From a bacterium (GTDB lineage: Bacteria; JACRDZ01; JAQUKH01): a stretch of DNA of 64,000 nt. The translations under genes and the position numbers were made by a program. How positions within the stretch are numbered: the first letter of the stretch is position 1; each line of letters opens with the position of its first letter. Location: positions 1 through 64,000 of the forward strand of contig JAQUKH010000005.1 of the NCBI GenBank assembly GCA_028719205.1, written 5' to 3'. Of this stretch, positions 52,412-59,931 are shown one piece after another. The notes below the pieces were generated by a model, which saw nothing but the letters and a program-made list of their open reading frames with translations, was not told the DNA's origin and did no database searches.

Positions 52412-52966
52412 ATGGAAGATCATCTTGTTGTAGACTTCTTAAATGATTTAAGACTCGAAATTCGTGAAACAAAAAAAGAGCGAGCAGATTTTATACGTCA
52501 GAAGTTTACCTATGTGATAGGATTATTAGGAATTGGAAGCATTTCAATTGGAAGTTTCAAACCCCTGATTCTTCTATATCTTGCTCCGATTATTGCGTTT
52601 ACTTTCGACCTATATATTGTTGGTGCAAGTTTTAAAATCAAAAGAGCAGGTGGTTTCCTTTGTCGGGAAGATTCTAAATCATCAAGTGAAGAAAAAAAAT
52701 GGGAGGAATGGGTTAGACAAAACAGGGATCCATTCCCCCAATTAGCAGGCTTGCTTGTGTCAATTATGGTACTCTTCGTATCAATGATAGTGCTTTGGTT
52801 AGAAGACAAAAATAATCTTTTTTATTGGGCATGGATCATAATTAATCTCCTGATTCTTATAGGAGTGTGGACATATAGTTATATACTTAATGAAGCAATT
52901 CACAAATTTGAAATAAAAAAAATAATAATTTTATTTATATCAATTTTTAAATCGAGGGGAAAATGA
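52412..52966 (+). CDS. Small four-helix membrane protein A of the island operon
   Basis: A 184-residue protein with a charged N-terminal helix (LRLEIRETKKERADFIRQK), a pair of membrane helices (about 32-50 and 50-72), and a cytoplasmic-type charged loop (about 75-108; EDSKSSSEEKKWEEWVRQ). A second helix pair (about 110-129 and 136-158) precedes a basic tail. Topology resembles small membrane sensor or effector-anchor proteins. Its last bases overlap the next gene by 4 (ATGA). No ribosome site is obvious. No family recognised; together with protein B it may form a membrane complex. Confidence 0.75.
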   Translation: MEDHLVVDFLNDLRLEIRETKKERADFIRQKFTYVIGLLGIGSISIGSFKPLILLYLAPIIAFTFDLYIVGASFKIKRAGGFLCREDSKSSSEEKKWEEWVRQNRDPFPQLAGLLVSIMVLFVSMIVLWLEDKNNLFYWAWIIINLLILIGVWTYSYILNEAIHKFEIKKIIILFISIFKSRGK

Positions 52967-53520
52967 TCGATTTATTGGAATATATAAAAATTCAATGGGA
53001 AGATATACATCATTCTCGAAATCAAGAATGGAGAGTTCTAGCAATAATTATTGGAATTTTTTATGCCCTTTTTAATATAAATCCAGCAAGCTACAACGAA
53101 TTACATATAGCAATTACAATTTTAGGATTAATTGCATGTGGAATGGGTGTATATATGAGTGTTATTCATTGGTTTCTTTTTTATAATAAACTGCATGTAA
53201 TTTCGGCTTGTGAAAAAGAATTAGGCCTTGAAGTAAATTTTTATAAACCACCCTTTGCCGTTCAAGGGCTAATATTATTAAGCTATTTTTTTGTTGCAAG
53301 TATTTTAATCGGATGGTTAACATGGCTAATATCAGAAACAATTTGGATTTCTTATTTCATTTTTACTTTATGTTTTTTAATCGGTTTTAGCATTTGTATC
53401 ATTATTAAAATCAGGATTCAAAAGAAAATAGAAGAGAATACATCGATTACTTTCAAAAAAGGGAAAAAAAATGAGGAAAAACCAAAAACAACAGTTTCCA
53501 TTAATAGCGGAATTGAATGA
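52963..53520 (+). CDS. Small four-helix membrane protein B of the island operon
   Basis: A 185-residue protein with GAGGGG before its ATG. After about 25 polar residues (YIKIQWEDIHHSRNQEWR) come four hydrophobic segments in two pairs (about 26-42, 47-70, 102-123, 128-150), then a Lys/Glu-rich tail. Its N-terminal IQWEDIHHSRNQEWRVL pattern, just ahead of the first membrane pair, looks like that of other small membrane proteins in defence-type operons, but I cannot name a family. It overlaps A by 4 bases and the cupin-like gene by 50 bases. Confidence 0.75.
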   Translation: MIDLLEYIKIQWEDIHHSRNQEWRVLAIIIGIFYALFNINPASYNELHIAITILGLIACGMGVYMSVIHWFLFYNKLHVISACEKELGLEVNFYKPPFAVQGLILLSYFFVASILIGWLTWLISETIWISYFIFTLCFLIGFSICIIIKIRIQKKIEENTSITFKKGKKNEEKPKTTVSINSGIE

Positions 53521-53965
53521 TTTGACTAATTGCCTCAATCAAATGGGAACAAAACCGCTTAAACTAATTGCTAATAAAGTTTATAGAGAAGTTAAAGAAA
53601 CCAAATGGGATGTTCCTATGTGGAGTTTTATAAGCAACAAAGGAATTATTAAAGATAAAAAGCTACTCACCAATCCAGAAGATACTTTTCAATTCTCACT
53701 TGCTAATCAACATTCAAAACAAGATTTTCATGTGCACAAAAAAATATTTGAGATTTATGTCTCTTATTCAAAAATAGAAATATTGTATATCAATAAAGAG
53801 AAAACAAAAGAATCCTTAAAAATTTTCAGAGGGATATTAATTGTCCCTCCTATGTTGATACATAAAATTAAATTGCACGGTATCACCTTTGTTTTCCAAG
53901 TTGGGGCTAAAGGATCTAAAGTCCATAATGATAAAAAAATATTAAAATCTTCAGCTTATAGATAG
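53471..53965 (+). CDS. Cupin-like protein of the island operon
   Basis: A 164-residue soluble protein. The segment FHVHKKIFEIYVSYSKIEIL has the His-x-His...Glu order of cupin motif 1, and IVPPMLIHKIKLHGITFVFQV resembles motif 2 with its His. A metal-binding beta-barrel is therefore plausible; role unknown (sugar or small-molecule binding, isomerase, dioxygenase). The ATG lies in the last 50 bases of gene B with a GGG ribosome string. A 170-base AT-rich gap, possibly with its own promoter, separates it from the large fusion gene. Confidence 0.7.
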   Translation: MRKNQKQQFPLIAELNDLTNCLNQMGTKPLKLIANKVYREVKETKWDVPMWSFISNKGIIKDKKLLTNPEDTFQFSLANQHSKQDFHVHKKIFEIYVSYSKIEILYINKEKTKESLKIFRGILIVPPMLIHKIKLHGITFVFQVGAKGSKVHNDKKILKSSAYR

Positions 53966-54135
53966 TATTGTTTTGCAACATAGGCTATCTTTTAATATAA
54001 AATTATATTTTATAAACTTAATATATTTGATCATTTGGCAATAATTTGCTTATAGCTATTTTCCAAATTATAAATAATGATGTTTGTTTTTTGTTTTTTA
54101 TAGTAAAATTATAATATCCAATTAAAGGGGTGTTC

Positions 54136-57003
54136 ATGTCTAGTTTAACATTTATTCACCTTTCTGATCTTCATATTGGGCAAAAGGACGAAAAGGGAAA
54201 TGAGCCGCCACAGGATTGCGCCGGACTTAATGCAAAAAAACTAATTAATGATTTACTAAAAATACGAGAAGAAAAATCTATCTCATTTCGTCCAGACGAA
54301 ACATTTTTTTTAATCTCTGGGGACATTACGAATACATGTAAGTGGGATCAATTCGAAATTGCAATAATGTTTATTGAGCAAATTCGGAAACAATATTCTC
54401 TTAAATTTGGGGGATTTGAGCTATCTTCTGATCACTTCATTTGCATTCCAGGAAACCATGATTTAAAATTAGCTGAAATAAAAAATCCCAAAGTATCTTT
54501 TTTTGAAAAATACTTGCCATTTAAATCTTTTTTGGATTTTGTAACAGACTATTCATCTTTTGCGCGTAGTTTTACTCACGAAAATCCATTTATTAATATA
54601 AGATTTGATACTCCACTTAGTACACAAATAATTTGGATTGATACTTGCAGGACTATAGATTATTTTGACTCTCGCCCCAAAGAAAAACGAAAATCTTTAT
54701 TACAGGGGACTTTCGGATATATAACAGAAGATTACTTAAGCTCCTTAGAAAAGACTCTTTTACTCGAAGATCAAAAAGTCCTCAGAATTGCTTTAATGCA
54801 TCATCCATTAACAGACTTATCTACTGGGGATAGTACCCCATCGGATGGAATTTCTATTAGTAAATTAATTTCTTGGCTAACAAAACATAAATTTGCTTTA
54901 ATTTTCTCTGGACATATTCATTATACCGAGGCAACTGGATATTCAAAACCTGATCATAAAATGCCAGAATACCCTGGAAGCATTAGTGAAAACAGTGTTG
55001 GGCATTCATTTCCAACAAAACCTTCTGTTGAACCAATTAGTTATGAAATAATTCAGATTGAAGAACACTTTGGAAAAACAGTTAGCAGGAAATATACCAG
55101 GCAGTTCTCATGGAGCACAAACACATTGGCAGATGAAAAAAACAAATGGACTGATAATAGCGAATCGAAAAATCCTATAAATCTACCAAAAATTTATAAT
55201 ACAAAAGATTTTCTAGGTATTAAAGGATCAAATGTATGGCACGTAATATCACATTGCAAACCGGGAAAATTTGAAAATTACGGAGCACAATCACCTGGTG
55301 AAGTCGTTAATAGTTTGATGCTTCACTTACTTAGCCAACCACAAAATGATTTAATTCATGTAACAGAAAAAACCAAAATTAATTGGAATATTTTTGCAGG
55401 AAACAATCTGCTATTTGTTATAGATTCTCCACATTTTAATCCTTATACAAGACAATTACTAACAGACTATAAAACCTATTTAGCTGGCGGGAATGTTGAA
55501 TTCATTGATGAACCGAATCAATTAAATGTTAAACAAAGAATTCAAATCGGCAACCAACCTCCTTTAGCTTCAACTAAACAACCTGAGCAAACTCTTTTTG
55601 ATTGTTATGAAGATTACTTACTGATTATGCGCCTTCCTGGCTTTGAACCTCATAAAAAAACCAAGAAGTTGGAAATAAAAGATCTTGACGAGAATAAAGT
55701 TATTTGGATAATTGCAGGTATCCATAGCAAAGCTAGCTATGCTGGAACACAGATATTTAATGCAGATAATTTGCAAAAATTCACTTCCAGTCTAAACAAA
55801 TTAAGTAATGGTAAAATTCCTAAATATTTTGAAATTGTATACAAAGTCCCTCAGGAAAAACCCAAAATAACTGATTTTTCCTCACTGGAACGCGTATATT
55901 TCAATGTTTTACGTCTAAAAAAAGATGTTGCAATGGGAGATGATTTACCATCCGGAGTTGCTGTTATCTTATCCTCTAATAAGAATGTTTGGGCAAAAAC
56001 TCCGGTCCATATAGTTCATTTAGATCCAGTTGCAGGATGCAATTATTCATGCCCAGAATGTATTGAAAATGAAATGAAAAATAAAAATTTATTTTTATCA
56101 ATTAAAAGTTGTATACGTATTCTTTGTGATTTAAAAAAAATTGGCTGTGAACGTATAAATTTTTATGGTGGTGAACCGACTCTTCATCCAGAATTTCCCG
56201 AGTTATTAAATGCTACTTCTGCAATGGGATATAATTCACTTCTAGTAACTAACGGTTCACAATTGCATAATCAAGATATAACTAATTCATTAATTTATGC
56301 TTCTTCCAAAATTCATATTCGGGTTTCCTTAGATGCACATAATCAAAATACTTACGAAAAGATTCATGGAATCAATAAAAATACAGCTGACGTTGGAGTG
56401 ATTAAAGATACGATTAAGTTTTTAATTAATCAGGGAATCCCTGTTAGTATTTCTATTTTGGTAAGGCCAGAAATTGTAAACGAATTAGAATCTGCCGTTA
56501 ACTTTTGGAGAAATGCCCATGCAACAGCAATAATACTTCGTCCCCTTACCGCAAGAAATGGCAAAGGACCTATCTTACCGAGTAAAACCGATGATTCTCA
56601 AACAATACTAAGTATACTGAATAAAAACAAGGGATTTGTTCTCACACCTTTTTGGTTTCATAATTTACTTCAAAATCACCCAGAAACTCAGAAAAAAGAT
56701 TATTATACGTGTTATTCTGGTTATTATCGTATAGCCATATCTCCATATAATGAATCATGTCCAAAAGCGGAAAAGGAAATAGAGAGTATCCCACTTACGC
56801 AAACCAACGATGCATGGATTTCCCTTTGCACATATCGCCGTTTTGACCCCAATTTTGGTTGTAAATACCCCTCAGATTTAAATCAATGGCTTAAAGATTA
56901 CAGACAGCAAATTTTAAATAAAATTGATCCTTCAAAAAACTGTAACGAAATATTTTGTTGCAGAGATGGATATAATCGCCAGATATCCTCTCTTACAAGG
57001 TAA
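54136..57003 (+). CDS. Metallophosphoesterase / radical SAM fusion protein
   Basis: A 955-residue protein. Residues 1-335 are a complete calcineurin-like metallophosphoesterase: SDLHIG (about 10-15), SGDITN (62), GNHD (106-109), ALMHHPL and GHIH (259-262). Residues about 340-620 form a middle region I cannot assign, with SPHFNPYTRQLL and IIAGIHSKASYAGT. From 625 a radical SAM domain: C635-C639-C642 in AGCNYSCPEC (CX3CX2C) and the SAM-contact FYGGEPTLHPEF (678). The C-terminal 150 residues are Cys-rich (YYTCYSGYY, ESCPKAE, SLCTYRRF, FGCKYP, NCNEIFCC), suggesting auxiliary cluster(s). Start chosen at the ATG with AAAGGGG 5 bases upstream; a GTG two codons earlier lacks this spacing. I know no characterised protein with this fusion. 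Confidence 0.88.
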   Translation: MSSLTFIHLSDLHIGQKDEKGNEPPQDCAGLNAKKLINDLLKIREEKSISFRPDETFFLISGDITNTCKWDQFEIAIMFIEQIRKQYSLKFGGFELSSDHFICIPGNHDLKLAEIKNPKVSFFEKYLPFKSFLDFVTDYSSFARSFTHENPFINIRFDTPLSTQIIWIDTCRTIDYFDSRPKEKRKSLLQGTFGYITEDYLSSLEKTLLLEDQKVLRIALMHHPLTDLSTGDSTPSDGISISKLISWLTKHKFALIFSGHIHYTEATGYSKPDHKMPEYPGSISENSVGHSFPTKPSVEPISYEIIQIEEHFGKTVSRKYTRQFSWSTNTLADEKNKWTDNSESKNPINLPKIYNTKDFLGIKGSNVWHVISHCKPGKFENYGAQSPGEVVNSLMLHLLSQPQNDLIHVTEKTKINWNIFAGNNLLFVIDSPHFNPYTRQLLTDYKTYLAGGNVEFIDEPNQLNVKQRIQIGNQPPLASTKQPEQTLFDCYEDYLLIMRLPGFEPHKKTKKLEIKDLDENKVIWIIAGIHSKASYAGTQIFNADNLQKFTSSLNKLSNGKIPKYFEIVYKVPQEKPKITDFSSLERVYFNVLRLKKDVAMGDDLPSGVAVILSSNKNVWAKTPVHIVHLDPVAGCNYSCPECIENEMKNKNLFLSIKSCIRILCDLKKIGCERINFYGGEPTLHPEFPELLNATSAMGYNSLLVTNGSQLHNQDITNSLIYASSKIHIRVSLDAHNQNTYEKIHGINKNTADVGVIKDTIKFLINQGIPVSISILVRPEIVNELESAVNFWRNAHATAIILRPLTARNGKGPILPSKTDDSQTILSILNKNKGFVLTPFWFHNLLQNHPETQKKDYYTCYSGYYRIAISPYNESCPKAEKEIESIPLTQTNDAWISLCTYRRFDPNFGCKYPSDLNQWLKDYRQQILNKIDPSKNCNEIFCCRDGYNRQISSLTR

Positions 57004-57114
57004 TATTTTATAGAAAATTACTCAACTTTACCCCCCATAGCCTTAAAATAGAAGGACTATGAATAAAAACAATAACTACAATCTAATCACCTTCTTTGCT
57101 GAAACTAATTTCCG

Positions 57115-57168
57115 CGGGGGGCAAAGCCCCTATGGAGAGCTAAGCGAAGATTAGGACCTCCGACACCA
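57115..57168 (+). repeat. Degenerate tRNA-Leu tail 4, end of the operon cassette
   Basis: Contains GGGGGGCAAAGCCCCTATGG, matching the string before tail 3, and ends GACCTCCGACACCA, 13 of 14 matches to the tRNA-Leu 3' end. The rest of the 385-base gap to the protease gene is AT-rich with no reading frame I can support. It marks the right boundary of the metallophosphoesterase-radical SAM cassette. Confidence 0.65.
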
Positions 57169-57388
57169 TACCTTAATGTATTTTTCTTTCAAATCAATAA
57201 TCATAAAAAAAGAAAATACTTTCAAATTTGATAAATAGTCCAAAATATTAGTTTTCATTTCTTCTCTTTATATTCATCAATATTACTTGACTAATATTAA
57301 ATACAGGATTAGAATTTTAATAATTTGTTTGAGCTTCTCAACAACAAAGAATTTCATATATTAATTGTTAGTACTATAAATAAAAAAA

Positions 57389-58420
57389 ATGAATAAATAT
57401 ATTTTATATTGTATTTTAATAATATCTTTGTTAATCATTCCAAAATTTATTTGGGCTAGAAGAGAAATACCCGATAACAATCTTGATTATCCTGTTCTTA
57501 TTACTTTATCTAATAAATATACTGGAAGTGGATTTTTTCTCCTATCCAAGAATATAGTTTATTTTGTAACAGCAAGACATGTATTATTTAGCGATCTTCC
57601 GAAACAGATATATAAGAAATATTTGCTTCCGAAAGATAAAATATTGCCAAACAACATCGATAAAATAAGTTATGATAATTATAATAAATCAATTATATTT
57701 AACGGACGAATGACAGAAGATGAGTTACGTACCCTAATTGATTGGGCAACAGATATCGAATTGAAAAATATTATTCAAGAAATTTATAATGAAACACAAT
57801 TTAAATTAATTTCTGATTCAGCCGAATTGCTTTATTATTCAAATAATAATCAAAAGGTAATAGATATTAACCTTTTAAACCTTTTTAATTCAAAAAAATT
57901 AAAGTATTCCGATAGTTGTGATATTGCTGTTGCAGAAATTGTTCAGTTTGCCAATGAAACAACTATTGTATGGAATACGAAAAATGTATCGATAAAGAAT
58001 ATAGAACCAGACATTAAAAAGGCAAGTGCGGTAACTAAATATGATTCTATCTTAGTTAGTAATGAAATTTATGTTTTTGGATACCCTACATCTTTAGGTT
58101 TAAAGGATTTACCTCAATTAGACAAGAAAAAACCTTTGCTTCGCAAGGGAATAATAGCCGGGAAAAATGATAAATTAAAAACTATAATAATAGATTGTCC
58201 AATTTATTATGGCAACAGTGGAGGTCCTGTTATCCAAATAGAAGATGTTGATGCTAGCATGAAAGTCTTTACTGTTATTGGAATAATTAGCGAATTTGTT
58301 CCTTTTGTTGAAGAGCTACATAGTTCAAAATACGGTTACACAAATACTAATATTTCAAATTCTGGTTATGCAATAGTTGTTCCAATAGATTTTATTCTCG
58401 AACTAATTGAGTCAAAATAA
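57389..58420 (+). CDS. Secreted trypsin-like serine protease
   Basis: A 343-residue protein with an N-terminal signal (about 1-23). The chymotrypsin-fold triad is visible: His in VTARHVLF, Asp in DSCDIAVAEI, and Ser in YGNSGGPVIQ (about residue 277). A long insertion (about 70-170) lies between the His and Asp regions. The ending, with the segment VVPIDFILELI, lacks a PDZ domain. Base composition is as AT-rich as the island operon, so it may be part of the same acquired region. No ribosome site is clear before the ATG. Confidence 0.85.
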   Translation: MNKYILYCILIISLLIIPKFIWARREIPDNNLDYPVLITLSNKYTGSGFFLLSKNIVYFVTARHVLFSDLPKQIYKKYLLPKDKILPNNIDKISYDNYNKSIIFNGRMTEDELRTLIDWATDIELKNIIQEIYNETQFKLISDSAELLYYSNNNQKVIDINLLNLFNSKKLKYSDSCDIAVAEIVQFANETTIVWNTKNVSIKNIEPDIKKASAVTKYDSILVSNEIYVFGYPTSLGLKDLPQLDKKKPLLRKGIIAGKNDKLKTIIIDCPIYYGNSGGPVIQIEDVDASMKVFTVIGIISEFVPFVEELHSSKYGYTNTNISNSGYAIVVPIDFILELIESK

Positions 58421-58553
58421 ATTTTGGCCTCACAATTCATCTGAATATTAACCACCTTTTGGTGTCGGTAACCGGCAGGCAAGCTTAAATATTATTTGCT
58501 CATTGTAAAGTTTGTAAAATATGGAATTATATAATAATTATAAAAGGAGGCTA

Positions 58554-59612
58554 ATGTTGCCTAGCTATAAGAAATTGTTTTCACTCTTTCTTTTCTTGAT
58601 TTTGATACAAGTCAATTGTGCCCATACTCCCCAAACCTTAAAAGATTGGGTAAAAGAAAGGGGCTATACTTATTACACAGACTATTCAACAATAAACATT
58701 TTAGGTTACGAAGACCAAAAAGGCAAATTACAAAGCAATCCATACTTATCTGTATCTTCTGAAAAAGGAAATGTCCCAGATGTTTCGCAAGAAAAAAAAC
58801 ATATATTTAAAATTGAAGGTAAAGCCGAAATTGAACGCTTTTTAAATACTGCTACAGAAGGCAATATAACAGGCAAATTTGAAAGAAGTGCCGAAGCAGA
58901 GATAAAATTGGAAATGCCCTTCAAAAAAGAGGCATCAGCCTTTATTCCACTCGGCCCCTGTGATAATCGAGTAATATCAATTGTTACTAAGGTATTAAAC
59001 ACAGGGAGCATGAAATTAAGGATTAAGGATAAAAGCGGTATTGATATAACAAGCACATTTAAGCCAATACTTGCTAAAACTGAGAGTGGAGTTCTAATTG
59101 AATCTGGAGATGAAATAACCATTTCCGGGAATAACTTCTATGTTGGTTATCAAACAGAGTTAAAACATTGTTATTTGGTTAAAGAAAAAGAAATAATCCT
59201 TAAACTAAGGGAACAATATCATGACAGTGAACTTGGTATTTATGCATTACTTTCTGATTACAGGGAGGAAAATTTTAGGGGAGAAGCATTAGTATATATA
59301 ATCCCAAGTAATTTTACTGATTCTAAAGCAATTGGGGAAAATATAAACTGGACACCTTTTGGTGAAATAAATGTAAAGGCAGGGAATCCATGGGAAGATG
59401 CTATAAACCTTTCTGATAAAAAAGGCAACGAAGAGCCTTGGAGGTTTACAACTTCAAATGGATTTAAATTAAAATTTGGAGACCATTTAGGCCTTCCAGG
59501 AATTTCTGGGATATCAGGATTTTACATAGAGGTTGTATCATTGAACAAGGAAGAGGTAAAATTAAAAGTGCAACATATAAAATATGAAGTTGTAGAGAAA
59601 AAGGAGAAATGA
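58554..59612 (+). CDS. Hypothetical secreted protein, probable lipoprotein
   Basis: From the ATG at 58554 (AAAGGAGG just upstream) the 352-residue product starts MLPSYKKLFSLFLFLILIQ and reaches a possible lipobox Cys in IQVNCAHTP. The -1 residue is Asn rather than Gly or Ala, so lipidation is uncertain. The mature part is soluble and rich in beta-type segments (GKAEIERFLNTATEGNITGKF; SGDEITISGNNFYVGYQTEL). No family recognised. It follows the protease by 134 bases on the same strand; the spacer contains only low-complexity filler. Confidence 0.7.
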   Translation: MLPSYKKLFSLFLFLILIQVNCAHTPQTLKDWVKERGYTYYTDYSTINILGYEDQKGKLQSNPYLSVSSEKGNVPDVSQEKKHIFKIEGKAEIERFLNTATEGNITGKFERSAEAEIKLEMPFKKEASAFIPLGPCDNRVISIVTKVLNTGSMKLRIKDKSGIDITSTFKPILAKTESGVLIESGDEITISGNNFYVGYQTELKHCYLVKEKEIILKLREQYHDSELGIYALLSDYREENFRGEALVYIIPSNFTDSKAIGENINWTPFGEINVKAGNPWEDAINLSDKKGNEEPWRFTTSNGFKLKFGDHLGLPGISGISGFYIEVVSLNKEEVKLKVQHIKYEVVEKKEK

Positions 59613-59727
59613 GCATAAAGTCGATCCAAAAATTATTTAAACAAAAATGACCGCAATGGTAGATGACACAAAAATACAAGACCACAAGTGACATAATATT
59701 TTTTGCCAAAGCAGGTAACAAAAACAA

Positions 59728-59856
59728 TCATTCCTCAGGAGGAGATCTTTTAGCCGGTTCTAAAAGAAAGCAATATATAACAATCCAGACTATCATTGCC
59801 AACAACACCTTACCCCCCTCCTTCCAATGACGAAACCTGTTTATTATGTATTCCAT
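59728..59856 (-). CDS. Possible small membrane peptide (26-42 residues)
   Basis: Minus strand frame of 42 codons from ATG at 59856 (MEYIINRFRHWKEGG...) with one hydrophobic span (LLAMIVWIVIYCFLL) and tail EPAKRSPPEE. A GTG inside it follows a strong GGAGG string, giving a 26-residue form beginning directly at the membrane span. It lies in the 319-base gap between the lipoprotein and the histidine kinase; nothing else is seen in that gap. Function unknown. Confidence 0.35.
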   Translation of the reverse strand: MEYIINRFRHWKEGGKVLLAMIVWIVIYCFLLEPAKRSPPEE

Positions 59857-59931
59857 AATATTTTAATCGTCAATTAGAATTCAGGATTTTTGGCAGGCCA
59901 AATGCAGCAGCAAACTAAAATTTAACAAATT

